From NCBI GenBank assembly GCA_016705235.1, contig JADIYP010000007.1, forward strand, positions 248,001-312,000: a stretch of 64,000 bases of DNA, given 5' to 3'. The stretch comes from Candidatus Leptovillus affinis (lineage in GTDB: Bacteria; Chloroflexota; Anaerolineae; Promineifilales; Promineifilaceae). Below are positions 26,917 through 35,745 of this stretch, one piece after another; the first letter of the stretch is position 1; each line of letters starts with the position of its first letter. A program made the position numbers and the translations under genes. The notes under the pieces are model-generated. The model saw nothing but the letters and a program-made list of their open reading frames with translations. It ran no database searches and was not told the origin of the DNA.

Positions 26917-27843
26917 ATGTATTGGTTAGAAGTAAGTGTGATTACCGATGGCGAAGGGGCGGAAGCGATTGCTGAAGAGCTACGGCCGTTTGCCTACAAC
27001 GATGGCGTGGTGCTGGAACAACTGGGGGACATGAACAACCTGGACCCAGAAGCCTTGGACCCGGCCGTCACTGTAAAAATCTATCTGCCGGAAGATGAAG
27101 ACACCCCCGACGTGCGCCGCCAGATTGAAGAACTGCTGTACCAGTACGGCCGTCTCTATCCCCTTCCCCCGCCAACCTTCCGCAAACTACAAGAAGAAGA
27201 TTGGGCCAACGCCTGGAAAAACCATTACCACCCCTTTCGCATTGGCCAGCACTTGTGGATTCAACCCAGTTGGGAAGAATCTACCATCAGCGCCGATCCA
27301 GAAGTAGAAGGACTTCGCGCCGACGACATCGTCATTACCCTGGACCCGGGGATGGCTTTTGGCACAGGCCTGCATCCTACCACCCAAATGTGCTTGCAAG
27401 CGCTCGAACAAATTGTAACACCCGGCCAAACTGTTCTGGACGTGGGAACCGGCTCCGGAATTCTGGCCATTGCCGCCGCCAAATTAGGCGCCAGCGACCT
27501 GTTGGGCGTAGACACCGATGACCTGGCCGTGCGCGCGGCGGCCGATAATGCGGCGAAAAATGGGGTAACGGCCGTTACCGCCATTCGCCAGGGAACCTTA
27601 GCCGATGTCACCAGACACGGTTGGGATGTCGTGGTCGTCAACATTCTGGCGCCCGTTATCGTAACCCTCCTGGGTGAATATGACCTACTGGCATACGTGG
27701 GCGAAGGCGGCAGCCTGATTTTAAGCGGCATTATTGAAGAACAGGCAGAAGATGTGGAAACGGCCGTACACAATGCCGGCGGCTACGTACACCAAAAACT
27801 ACAAATCCGCGACTGGGTAAGCTACATCATCCGTCAGCGATAA
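26917..27843 (+). CDS. prmA: Ribosomal protein L11 methyltransferase
   Basis: SAM-dependent methyltransferase that trimethylates ribosomal protein L11. 308 residues from the chosen start: N-terminal substrate domain (MYWLEVSVITDGEGAEAIAE), then the Rossmann core with GMAFGTGLHPTT, motif I LDVGTGSGILAIAAAKLGA and the NILAP (VVNILAPVI) active-site motif. ATG at 26917 fits the family start; GGAA precedes it. It closes the heat-shock operon, an arrangement common in Gram-positive and related genomes. Confidence 0.95.
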   Translation: MYWLEVSVITDGEGAEAIAEELRPFAYNDGVVLEQLGDMNNLDPEALDPAVTVKIYLPEDEDTPDVRRQIEELLYQYGRLYPLPPPTFRKLQEEDWANAWKNHYHPFRIGQHLWIQPSWEESTISADPEVEGLRADDIVITLDPGMAFGTGLHPTTQMCLQALEQIVTPGQTVLDVGTGSGILAIAAAKLGASDLLGVDTDDLAVRAAADNAAKNGVTAVTAIRQGTLADVTRHGWDVVVVNILAPVIVTLLGEYDLLAYVGEGGSLILSGIIEEQAEDVETAVHNAGGYVHQKLQIRDWVSYIIRQR

Positions 27844-27870
27844 CCAACCAGCCACACCTATCAAACGCAA

Positions 27871-27900
27871 AAAACGCCACAACTGCGGTTGTGGCGTTTT
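27871..27900. terminator. Rho-independent terminator between prmA and infA
   Basis: AAAACGCCACAAC-TGCG-GTTGTGGCGTTTT, a perfect 13-bp stem with A- and T-runs on both sides, so it can serve both the rightward heat-shock operon and the leftward S1-infA operon that converge here. Confidence 0.9.
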
Positions 27901-27964
27901 ATTTTCAGTCAAACAAACCGGCCATCATATAGAAGCCGATAGGCCTGTGGCAAAGCTTAAGCGC

Positions 27965-28228
27965 TTATTTCTTCGCTGGCTGAGAGGGCGCGGCAGACGT
28001 CGCCCGATTCCGATGATACCGGTAATTGATTCGCCCACGACTCAAGTCATACGGCGTCATCTCCAGGCGAACCCGATCTCCCAACAAAATGCGAATGTAA
28101 TACTTCCGCATCCGCCCCGAGAGATAAGCCAACACCTTGTGACCGTTATCCAACTCCACCATAAACTGCGTATTAGGCAGCAACTCTACCACGGTTCCTT
28201 CAACTTCTAATTTATCGTTTTTGGCCAT
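27965..28228 (-). CDS. infA: Translation initiation factor IF-1
   Basis: 87 residues; an OB-fold protein binding the ribosomal A site. The core matches IF-1 (KLEVEGTVVELLPNTQFMVELDNGHKVLAYLSGRMRK, GDRVRLEMTPYDLSRGRINYR), which is normally about 72 residues; here an extra basic tail RATSAAPSQPAKK-type extends it. It lies 12 bp after the S1-like gene on the same strand rather than in the spc ribosomal operon, an unusual position. Confidence 0.93.
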   Translation of the reverse strand: MAKNDKLEVEGTVVELLPNTQFMVELDNGHKVLAYLSGRMRKYYIRILLGDRVRLEMTPYDLSRGRINYRYHRNRATSAAPSQPAKK

Positions 28229-28240
28229 ATTCCTCTCTAA

Positions 28241-29467
28241 TTACTCTTCCTCACTGTAGCTTGCTGTATCCTCAGCCATCGTCACGCCTTCAGCTACGGC
28301 CGCTTCGGCAGAAGCCACAGCCTCATCATCAACAGCTTCAGCCTGAGCCATATGCTGTGCCATCCACTCAATTTGCTCCTGAGCCGTCACAGCTTTCAAA
28401 CTCAAGCCAATGCGTTGGCGCGTAGAATCAATGCTGACAATACGCAGCAAATGCGTCTCGCCTTCTTTGACAACCTCACCCACGTTTTCAACATTGGTAC
28501 GCGAAAGCTGAGAAACATGCAGCAGGCCCTCGATCCCCGGTTCGATTTCGGCGAATGCGCCATAATCCAAAATACGGGTAACCTTACCTTCTACCAACTG
28601 GTTCAATTGATACCGCTGCTCAACAGAATCCCAAGGATTCGCCATCACCTGCTTACGGCTCAGGCTGATGCGTTGTTCCGCGCGGTCTAATTTCAAAACC
28701 ACGACTTCGATCTCGTCGCCAACCTTCACCACTTCGCGTGGGTGGTCAATGCGATGCCAGGCAAGTTCAGAAATATGAACCAGACCATCAGCACCGCCCA
28801 GGTCGACAAAGACGCCAAAGTCACGCAGACCGCTGATGGTACCCGTAAGGACATCGCCTTCTTTGAGGTTTTCCAACAGTTCGCCTTTGCGTTTTTCTTC
28901 CCACTCTTTCTGAGCATCACGCTGCGAGAGAACCAACCGCCGCCGACGACGATCCACTTCAATCACTTTCATGGGCAATTTTTCGCCCCGGAGTTTGGCC
29001 AGACGCTGCTGCCGTTTCCGATCGCTCATTCCGGGCGTTAAATCCGTCAGATGAGACGCCGGCACAAAACCACGCAAACGGCCGAATGGTACAATCGCCC
29101 CGCCCTTGTTGTAACCGATGATCTCGCATTCTAAAATCTGACCGCTTTCCATCATGGCTTCGGCGTCGATCCAATCCTGATTAAGCTGGGCCATGTGGAT
29201 AGAAACTATCACACTATCTGGCTGATCGTTGTTAACGACGTAAACCGGGATTTCATCATTGACTTGCAATGCTGCCCGATCTTCGTCTGTTAATTTGCTT
29301 AAATCAGATGGCTGGACCAAGCCATCACGCTTTGTGCCTAGATCAATGATGACGCCTTGCGAATTAATGGCGACAATGATCCCTTTACGAATATCGCCCA
29401 CTTCCGGGAGTTCGTAATCATGCTGATCTAGTAATGCTTGTAATAAGTTTGTATCTTCACTCGACAT
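28241..29467 (-). CDS. rpsA: Ribosomal protein S1 homologue (four S1 domains)
   Basis: 408 residues from ATG 29467. Four S1 RNA-binding domains (about residues 20-90, 105-175, 190-260 and 275-345); the third and fourth are canonical, with LRDFGVFVDLGGADGLVHISEL and LDYGAFAEIEPGIEGLLHVSQ. The first starts GDIRKGIIVAINSQGVIIDLGTK. The tail is acidic. Four-domain S1 proteins are typical outside Proteobacteria; whether it sits on all ribosomes cannot be told. It is preceded by a long leader with a strong promoter and a terminator-like hairpin. Confidence 0.93.
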   Translation of the reverse strand: MSSEDTNLLQALLDQHDYELPEVGDIRKGIIVAINSQGVIIDLGTKRDGLVQPSDLSKLTDEDRAALQVNDEIPVYVVNNDQPDSVIVSIHMAQLNQDWIDAEAMMESGQILECEIIGYNKGGAIVPFGRLRGFVPASHLTDLTPGMSDRKRQQRLAKLRGEKLPMKVIEVDRRRRRLVLSQRDAQKEWEEKRKGELLENLKEGDVLTGTISGLRDFGVFVDLGGADGLVHISELAWHRIDHPREVVKVGDEIEVVVLKLDRAEQRISLSRKQVMANPWDSVEQRYQLNQLVEGKVTRILDYGAFAEIEPGIEGLLHVSQLSRTNVENVGEVVKEGETHLLRIVSIDSTRQRIGLSLKAVTAQEQIEWMAQHMAQAEAVDDEAVASAEAAVAEGVTMAEDTASYSEEE

Positions 29468-29503
29468 ACGTAATGATCTCTTCCAAATAGGATTGTAATT
29501 CAA

Positions 29504-29553
29504 GAAAAAAACTCGGCCGTTACCCAAAATTTTTGAAGGGACACGGCCGAGTT
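29504..29553 (-). terminator. Terminator-like hairpin in the S1 leader (candidate attenuator)
   Basis: On the minus strand AACTCGGCCGT and ACGGCCGAGTT pair over 11 bp across a 22-nt loop, followed at once by seven Ts. It is downstream of the promoter at 29739-29767 and only about 37 nt before the rpsA ATG. It could instead end transcription from the FAH gene, but the promoter lies between the two, so leader attenuation of S1-infA is the better reading. Confidence 0.75.
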
Positions 29554-29738
29554 AGAAAGTTCGTAACTCAATTGTACCGCTGTTCGAGCGTCATTAAGTA
29601 AACTAAAAGACTTTACTTAAACATAAGCCTCAGAGGAGATAGTGGAAACAATATTGCTTCGTTTACCTCTCTATATACTTTACACTTTGTAAAGCGCCTT
29701 CCCAACAGTTACTCAGCCTATGGCAACCTAGCCCACAA

Positions 29739-29767
29739 ATTATAGCCACTCCCCCAGGGCTTGTCAA
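29739..29767 (-). promoter_or_regulatory. Consensus sigma70 promoter for rpsA-infA
   Basis: On the minus strand TTGACA, exactly 17 bp, TATAAT: both hexamers perfect. The predicted start near 29732 gives a 265-nt leader with further hairpins (CTTTACA-AAG-TGTAAAG near 29680; AAGTAAA/TTTACTT near 29600) before the attenuator-like stem and the ATG at 29467. Confidence 0.85.
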
Positions 29768-29780
29768 AGAGTTTGGCACA

Positions 29781-30647
29781 TTAAACGTTGATTAGTGAAT
29801 TTCGTATGACGCCTAGACCTTCGACTTCGCATTCTACGACGTCGCCGGGAGCGAGATATTCTGGTGGTTGGCGAGCAAAACCTACGCCGCTGGGCGTGCC
29901 GGTGGCAATGATGTCGCCAGGCAGCAGGGTCATACCACGGGACAGGTGGTAGATGATGGTGGGGATGTTAAAAATCATGTACCGGGTGTTGCTGGCCTGT
30001 TTGGTGACGCCATTGACGCGGCTGGTGATGGCCAGGTTGTGGGGGTCGTGCAGATCGTGGGGGGTAACGATCCACGGTCCCATGGGGCAGCTTCCGTCCA
30101 GGCTTTTGCCTTTGAAGTATTGTTTGTGTTGTGATTGCAGGTCGCGGGCGCTGATGTCGTTGATGATGGTGTAGCCAAAAACGTAGGTCATGGCTTCTTC
30201 CGGCGATATGTTTTTGCCGTGACGGCCGATGATGAAGGCCATTTCAGCTTCCCAGTCGATGCGGGTGGACACGGCCGTATCAAAAGGAATCGTGGCGTAT
30301 GGGCCGTTAACGGCCGTTGTCGCCTTGGTAAACACAATGGGAAAATCCGGTATCTGGGTCGTCTGTCCACGCGCAGTATAAGATTCCTCGACATGTTCCA
30401 CATAATTGAGACCCAGGCACATCACGTTCCGGCGCGGGTTGGGAATGGGCGCGAGAAGGGTTACTTCGGTTAACGGCCGTGTGACAGCAGCCTCTGCTAC
30501 ATAAGCCTCTGCCTGCGCCCAAACAGTTTCCCCGGCGTCGATAAACCCCAACATATCCGGCGCAAAATGCGCCAAATCGATCACCGCCTGATCGCGCACT
30601 GCGCCCAGGCGGCTCTCACCGGCAAATTCATACGTTACAAGTTTCAT
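29781..30647 (-). CDS. Fumarylacetoacetate hydrolase (FAH) family protein
   Basis: 288 residues of the FAH fold: metal-binding carboxylates in DWEAEMAFIIG and ND (INDISARDLQ), active-site lysine region KGKSLDGSCPMGPW, and the closing TGTPSGVGFARQPP...GDVVECEVEGLG. Members cleave C-C bonds or isomerise keto acids (for example 2-hydroxyhepta-2,4-dienedioate isomerase, ureidoglycolate lyase, acylpyruvase); the substrate here cannot be read from sequence. No aromatic-degradation genes are near. Same strand as the upstream M23 chimera, 33 bp apart. Confidence 0.88.
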   Translation of the reverse strand: MKLVTYEFAGESRLGAVRDQAVIDLAHFAPDMLGFIDAGETVWAQAEAYVAEAAVTRPLTEVTLLAPIPNPRRNVMCLGLNYVEHVEESYTARGQTTQIPDFPIVFTKATTAVNGPYATIPFDTAVSTRIDWEAEMAFIIGRHGKNISPEEAMTYVFGYTIINDISARDLQSQHKQYFKGKSLDGSCPMGPWIVTPHDLHDPHNLAITSRVNGVTKQASNTRYMIFNIPTIIYHLSRGMTLLPGDIIATGTPSGVGFARQPPEYLAPGDVVECEVEGLGVIRNSLINV

Positions 30648-30680
30648 GGCAAAATTTGTCCTTCGTTTCAGAATTGCCCA

Positions 30681-33050
30681 TCAACGCCGGCCGACGATGA
30701 CACCCAACCCTCGACCAACCCAAACTTCTTCCTGAAAGGCGGGGTTACTGGCCGACGCTACAAAATAGGTGACGCCTTGCACGGTGGGCCGAGACTGCAA
30801 CGCCTGCCAAAATTCAATATACTGCTTACCTTTCATGTAAACGGGCGTGCCGCCCTTGTTATTGCTCGCTTCTGTCACCCAAATTGGCTTATAACGGAAG
30901 CGGGAAATGTAATCATTCAACACGTCCAGACTCCAGGCCATCGGGTACACATTCGACCAGTACAAATGGACGCCCAGACCGTCGGCGGCTTCCACAGCCT
31001 CACGGCTGGATTCAACAAACTGGATGTGATCGTGCTTCAGGCCGTTGACCGCGCTGCCCGGCGACAGACCCGGATACAAAAAGCGCACGCCCGGCAGCGC
31101 CTGCCGGTATAGTTGAAGCAGTTCCAGCCACCAGCGGTTGAAGGCCGCGCCATCGGCCCAGGAGGTAAACAAACCCTCAGGGCGGATGTTTGGCTCGTTG
31201 TGCAATTCCACCACGGCGTCTTTACCCGCCAGCAGCGCGAGGGTGCGCTGCACATCACCCAACGTATCGTTGAGGAATTGGCGCGGGCTGATGTTGCGGC
31301 CGCCAAAATCCAAAAAGGCGCGCACAACCCATTCGGCATCCGGGTGATTGGCAACCAGTTTGCGGATGCCCACCGGATTGTGAAACGATAGCAACTTAAC
31401 CATGCCAGGGCGCAAATCAATAAATTCTTGCACCTCAGCATCACTGATGTCGGGGTCGGCAGAGGCATGGAGGCCAATGCGGGCATGGCCTAGTGGTTCC
31501 GGGTCGGGGTTGTTCACCGGAGGCGCGCCAGGGCTGGGAGCGACGCTGCCAAACGGCCGTTGCAGAATATTGTCGTCTACGCGAACAGGCGTGTATTCAC
31601 CCTGAGGCGCCCCGGTAACAATCATGGGCGCATTGGCCGGGACAAACCCTTTGTTTTCCGCATTGCGCCGAGGTTCGGCGCGCAGGTTGATGCCATATGG
31701 ACCGGCAACGGCCGTTTCCCCTGACACCACAATTTGCGAGCTAAACGCCCAACCCGGCGTGGTATCGTGCGCAGGAACTGGCGGCGGCGGGGCCGGCACG
31801 CCGGGCAGCGGCTCCGGCTGTTCAACCGGGGGCAAGACAGCCGGAATATCCTTGACATCCGTTCGATTGGCCTGGACGGGTGTATATTCGCCGCGCGCCT
31901 TGCCGACAACCGTCGCCCGCGCACCCTCGTGCAGCGTACCCAACAGCGCGCCGGTTACGTTTGGTTTGGCGCGCAAATTTGTGCCAAAACGACCGGATAT
32001 GGCCGATTGGCCATCTATTACCAGATTTTTGGTCCAGGCCCACCCCAACAGCAAATTAGCTGCCGGTGGTTGGGGCGGCGGGGTAACAATCGGCGGCACA
32101 TTGGGAATGTTAACTGGCCCCATAAAATCGCTCAGGCGCACGCGCACCGGCAGATATTCCCCTTTTTGCCCACCCAGGACAGAAACTGTGCTGCCGCCCT
32201 TCACCAAGCCCATATTAGGGGCGCTGCGCTCCGGCGCGGTACGTAAATTGATGCCAAATTGCCCGACAACGGCTTGATTGTTTGTTTGGGTTAGGTAAGC
32301 GGCAAAAGCCCACCCATCGACTTGCTGCGGGTCGCTGGCGGGCGGCGGCACAATGGGAGCTGGCGGCGCGGGTTGGGCATTGCTTAAAGCGGCCGTTGGA
32401 ACTAGCACCGGCAGATAACTGCCCCGCTTGTCGCCGGTGATGATCATGATGGTTCCGGCTGGAACCAGGTCGATGGCCGGGCCATTGACGCTGGGCGTGC
32501 TGCGCAGGTTGATGCCGCCAGCATTGGCTTGCGCCAGATCGCCCATCGTTGTTACGCCATCCGCAAAGGCCCAACCGGCGGTGTAGGGTCCGGCGGGGCG
32601 CACAAAGCCCAGCAGGGGCAGCAAAAACGGGGTCGGATCGATGATGTTGCTGGGCCAGTTTCCCTGAGTTTCGCCCTCGTGTTTAAGGGTGAGGTGCAGA
32701 TGGGAGCCGAAACTATTACCGGTATTGTCTGCGCGGCCGATGAGAGCGCCGCCTTCGACGACCTGCCCTGCCGTTACGCTGACTTCGTTGAGATGGGCGT
32801 AGATGGTTTCATAACCGTTGGCGTGCTGGATGCGGACATGACGGCCGTAATTATGACCATTGGGGTCGGTGCGCACCATTTTGATGGTTCCGGGAGCCAC
32901 GGCGAACACTTTCGTTCCCGTGGGGGCCATAATGTCGATGCCTTCATGGCCGGGCAGGCCAAATTGGGCGTAATTCTGCGGATTTGCAGCGAAATATTGG
33001 TTGATGCTGCGAAACTCGGTGGGCCAGGCTGTGAAGCGAAAGTCACTCAT
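30681..33050 (-). CDS. M23 peptidase - four SH3-like repeats - clan-A glycosidase-like domain
   Basis: 789 residues with an unusual order. Residues 1-135: M23 (LytM) metallopeptidase with GHEGIDI and HLHLTL zinc motifs. About 150-560: four SH3b-like repeats, each with GINLR(A/S)xP and G-x-Y-x-PV, separated by Pro-rich linkers. About 565-789: a TIM-barrel glycosidase-like domain with NEP (ELHNEPN) as acid/base and VTEAS as nucleophile candidates, as in clan GH-A. There is no signal peptide or membrane segment, so how it would reach a cell wall is unclear. ATG with AAGGAG 6 nt upstream. It may be a released or phage-lysin-like enzyme, or the SH3 and GH parts may act on other substrates. Confidence 0.85.
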   Translation of the reverse strand: MSDFRFTAWPTEFRSINQYFAANPQNYAQFGLPGHEGIDIMAPTGTKVFAVAPGTIKMVRTDPNGHNYGRHVRIQHANGYETIYAHLNEVSVTAGQVVEGGALIGRADNTGNSFGSHLHLTLKHEGETQGNWPSNIIDPTPFLLPLLGFVRPAGPYTAGWAFADGVTTMGDLAQANAGGINLRSTPSVNGPAIDLVPAGTIMIITGDKRGSYLPVLVPTAALSNAQPAPPAPIVPPPASDPQQVDGWAFAAYLTQTNNQAVVGQFGINLRTAPERSAPNMGLVKGGSTVSVLGGQKGEYLPVRVRLSDFMGPVNIPNVPPIVTPPPQPPAANLLLGWAWTKNLVIDGQSAISGRFGTNLRAKPNVTGALLGTLHEGARATVVGKARGEYTPVQANRTDVKDIPAVLPPVEQPEPLPGVPAPPPPVPAHDTTPGWAFSSQIVVSGETAVAGPYGINLRAEPRRNAENKGFVPANAPMIVTGAPQGEYTPVRVDDNILQRPFGSVAPSPGAPPVNNPDPEPLGHARIGLHASADPDISDAEVQEFIDLRPGMVKLLSFHNPVGIRKLVANHPDAEWVVRAFLDFGGRNISPRQFLNDTLGDVQRTLALLAGKDAVVELHNEPNIRPEGLFTSWADGAAFNRWWLELLQLYRQALPGVRFLYPGLSPGSAVNGLKHDHIQFVESSREAVEAADGLGVHLYWSNVYPMAWSLDVLNDYISRFRYKPIWVTEASNNKGGTPVYMKGKQYIEFWQALQSRPTVQGVTYFVASASNPAFQEEVWVGRGLGVIVGRR

Positions 33051-33108
33051 TGCATACTCCTTTAAGTCTGATCAACACGGCGACAGCTTGTAATGGGTAA
33101 CCCCAATG

Positions 33109-34332
33109 TTACGGCGTAACAGTCAAGCCGTCAAAGCCAGACGGGACGATTTGGAAAAAGCTGTTCCCTGGGGCCAATGGCAGGGGACCGCCGGCTTTGT
33201 CGGTGAAGGTGAGCATGTCATGGGGGTCAGCGCGATGCCAGAGGCCGTCGAATCGCTGCCCGTCGCGGAAAATGGAAACCGACCCTTCGCCCCAAATTTG
33301 AATCTGGATCGAGTGGCTGCCGCCGACGTCTTCGATGATATTGGTTTCGACGTGTTCGGCGCTGAGGACGATGATGTTTTTGAAGGAGATTTGTTCGCCG
33401 GTATTGGCGTCCAGGTGGGGGTCGCCATCGGCCCAGCGGAGGTAACGGCCGTTCCCCCGTTCATATCCCCAATAAACATTGGTTCCCTGGTATTGAATTT
33501 CCAGGCTGGCGGCCGGTTCGCCCGGCGTGATGGGATCGGCGCGAAACGTCATGCCGTTTTGGAAGTGTGGCGGCACATCTTCGCCGCGTTCGCCCAGGAG
33601 GTAGCGCAGGGTTGGCGTGTCGGTGAAGAGCGAATGAACGAGGGGGCGGTCGGGCACTTCAACGCGATAAAACCCGCTGTGACCAAAATCAATCGAAATG
33701 AGGCGGTTGAAAAATTCGCTGGCCTTGAACATCTGGCGCACAGGGCCAGATGAGCCGGAATAGGCAAAGGCGGCGTCGTACATGTTGGGGATTTCCAGAT
33801 CGATGAGCCGACCGCTGCGCACGGAACCAACGGGGTCGGCGTCGTGGCTGTAGAATACGGCCGTAAAGCGCGTAAATCCCGCTTCCACATAATGCTCAAA
33901 CACCAGATCGGCGCTGTTGAGACCAGCTTGGGGACGGACAAGTACAGGGTGGTTGGATATTTTGATGGCTAACGGCCGTCGGGCCAGCACAGATAGGTCG
34001 CGGACAATTTCACCAGTCAGGGGGTTGACGTTGGGCGGGAAATTGTCTGGGCCAAGGAGTCCGTCGATGGTGGGTTGGATGGTGGGAACGGCCGTTGGCA
34101 AACTGGTAGGCTCGCTGGTCGGTTGGGCTGTCGGAGAAGCGGTTGGCGTGCCGGTGGGCTGGGGAAGCGGGGTCATTGGCGGTTGAGGCGAGGGCGTAAG
34201 GGACGGGACGGCCGTTGGCGGGAGCGTGGTAGGCGTGGGGGAAACGGCCGTGCTTTTGCCGCAGCTTGCCAAAACCCAGGCGAGCGCCAGACCAAACAAG
34301 ATAGGCAGATACAAACGAGGCATAAATTTCAT
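33109..34332 (-). CDS. DUF3048 (YerB-like) lipoprotein
   Basis: 407 residues. Lipoprotein signal (LALAWVLASC), then a Thr/Pro-rich stalk (TPTTLPPTAVPSLTPSPQ...), then the two DUF3048 parts: NPLTGEIVRDLSVLARRPLAIKISNHP...GLNSADLVFEHYVEAGFTRFTAVFYSHD, with GSVRSGR, and a C-terminal half ending HRADPHDMLTFTD. The family is widespread and extracellular; its function is not established. It lies between the M23 chimera and an alpha/beta hydrolase, all on the minus strand. Confidence 0.9.
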   Translation of the reverse strand: MKFMPRLYLPILFGLALAWVLASCGKSTAVSPTPTTLPPTAVPSLTPSPQPPMTPLPQPTGTPTASPTAQPTSEPTSLPTAVPTIQPTIDGLLGPDNFPPNVNPLTGEIVRDLSVLARRPLAIKISNHPVLVRPQAGLNSADLVFEHYVEAGFTRFTAVFYSHDADPVGSVRSGRLIDLEIPNMYDAAFAYSGSSGPVRQMFKASEFFNRLISIDFGHSGFYRVEVPDRPLVHSLFTDTPTLRYLLGERGEDVPPHFQNGMTFRADPITPGEPAASLEIQYQGTNVYWGYERGNGRYLRWADGDPHLDANTGEQISFKNIIVLSAEHVETNIIEDVGGSHSIQIQIWGEGSVSIFRDGQRFDGLWHRADPHDMLTFTDKAGGPLPLAPGNSFFQIVPSGFDGLTVTP

Positions 34333-34374
34333 TTTTCTCAGGTATCGGGAGTGATCGAAACAGGTAAGGGGGGA

Positions 34375-35160
34375 TTAGCGCACGCGGCGCTGCCAGTATT
34401 CTTTAGGAACCAGTTCGTCCAAATTCTCGTTGTGCAAGAAATCCATCAATAGGCGATTAAACACCGCTTTTTCTTGTAACATCGGAAAATGATGGCAGGT
34501 TTCCAGGCCAATGTAGTAGCGGTTGTTGATGGAACGACGCAGGTGAATAAAATCACCAGATGGGGGTTTCACAATGCTGTCCTGATCGCCAAAAATCATC
34601 ATTAACGGCCGTGGGCAACCAACCAGAGCGGCAGCCAGGTTGGCCCCGGCAATTTGGGTGGCTAATTTGTTAACGGCCGTCTGGTCCGTTTTACGCACTT
34701 CCGCATCAACCTCTTGGAAACTGTTCGCCTTACCCAAATTCTTCAAAATTGTGCCGGGATCCGAATCAAGCAGGCGCGGTTCCATGTATGTTCCTTCCAA
34801 CGGCAGGGCCACTGTCACCAATTTTTCCACGTTGGCCGGATATTTATTGGTATACTGCAAAGCAGCCACCGCCCCTAAAGAATGGCCAACCAGCGTCACC
34901 GGCTTCATAATACCTAGCTGGTTGATAAACTGGTCAATCATTTCCACGTAAGCTTCCAGAGAATAACTATCCAGGTCTTTACTGGAATCGCCAAAGCCCC
35001 AAAGGTCGAAGGCAAACGAGCGATGGCGCGATGAGAGCGCCTGCATAGATGGCCACCAATAACGCCAGGAACCCAGCCAACCGTGGATGAAAACCAACGG
35101 TTCGCCGCGTCCCAGCACTTCGTAATGAATCAGGTGGCTACCTACAGTCGTAATACTCAT
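34375..35160 (-). CDS. Alpha/beta-fold hydrolase (paralogue of the one at 43 kb)
   Basis: 261 residues. HGWLGSWRYWW oxyanion-hole segment, nucleophile elbow GHSLGA, acid in FGDQDSIV and the catalytic His in CHHFPMLQEKAV. The opening (LIHYEVLGRGEPLVFIHGW) and the DxWGFGDSSK segment match the 279-residue hydrolase at 42955-43794 closely, so the two are paralogues that flank the signalling/lipid block. The substrate is unknown; the family includes esterases and haloperoxidase-like enzymes. Confidence 0.9.
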   Translation of the reverse strand: MSITTVGSHLIHYEVLGRGEPLVFIHGWLGSWRYWWPSMQALSSRHRSFAFDLWGFGDSSKDLDSYSLEAYVEMIDQFINQLGIMKPVTLVGHSLGAVAALQYTNKYPANVEKLVTVALPLEGTYMEPRLLDSDPGTILKNLGKANSFQEVDAEVRKTDQTAVNKLATQIAGANLAAALVGCPRPLMMIFGDQDSIVKPPSGDFIHLRRSINNRYYIGLETCHHFPMLQEKAVFNRLLMDFLHNENLDELVPKEYWQRRVR

Positions 35161-35189
35161 GGTCTAAACAGAAAATTTGTGGCTCTACC

Positions 35190-35359
35190 GACCCTAAGGG
35201 TTTGCCCTAGCAGTTTGTCGGAAAAGTACCCGTAGCCGCGGTTTCTTACCGCGTCTTCCAGAGGCGGGGTAAGGATACCCCGGCTACAAAAAGAGGTTCT
35301 CCGACAGACTGCTAGAGAATTTAACCCTAAGGGTCTTTCCAGAGAAACCTGAACAGTCA
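35190..35359. repeat. Nested palindromic element (three concentric inverted repeats)
   Basis: Between the hydrolase and the response regulator: outer GACCCTAAGGGTTTG (35190-35204) / AACCCTAAGGGTC (35323-35335), then CTAGCAGTTTGTCGGA / TCCGACAGACTGCTAG, then GTAGCCGCGG...CGGCTACA (35232-35288) with inner stems CGCGGTTTCTTACCGCG and GGGGTAAGGATACCCC. The right flank ends AGAAACCTGAACAGT. The inner part recurs at 59731-59787; the outer part recurs at 45.6 and 56.0 kb. It appears to be one repeat inserted in another. Confidence 0.85.
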
Positions 35360-35366
35360 TAAAAAA

Positions 35367-35732
35367 TTATTGGTTCAACACCTTGTGAATCGTGCCAATA
35401 AGTTCATCCGGCGCAAACGGTTTCAGAACATACTGCTGCGCGCCAACGCTCAGGCCCGTTTGGATTTCCGCCTCTTGCCCTTTAGCCGATAAAAATATGA
35501 CTGGAATATCGCGGGTGATCTCAATTTCTTTCAACCGGCGGCAGGCTTCATAACCAGTCATGCGCGGCATCCGAACATCCATCAGGATGAGATCAAAATG
35601 GTCTGATTGGGCTGCATCGACAGCGAGCGCGCCGTTTTCAACGCTTTTGACGTCAAAGCCATTAAATTGTAAGGTTAAAACAATCAGTTCTCGAATGTCT
35701 TGATCGTCTTCAGCAATCAAAATCTTTGTCAT
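35367..35732 (-). CDS. Single-domain response regulator (REC only)
   Basis: 121 residues from ATG 35732. CheY-like receiver with acidic pocket Glu8-Asp9-Asp10, phospho-acceptor Asp52 (LILMDVRMP) and the Lys in LKPFAPDE. No output domain, so it acts by protein contact or as a phosphorelay step. The gene starts 13 bp after the stop of the 1007-aa kinase, its likely phosphodonor. A longer in-frame reading from 35768 would overlap the kinase gene; AGAGAG precedes the ATG chosen. Confidence 0.93.
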   Translation of the reverse strand: MTKILIAEDDQDIRELIVLTLQFNGFDVKSVENGALAVDAAQSDHFDLILMDVRMPRMTGYEACRRLKEIEITRDIPVIFLSAKGQEAEIQTGLSVGAQQYVLKPFAPDELIGTIHKVLNQ

Positions 35733-35745
35733 TGGGTTTCTCTCT

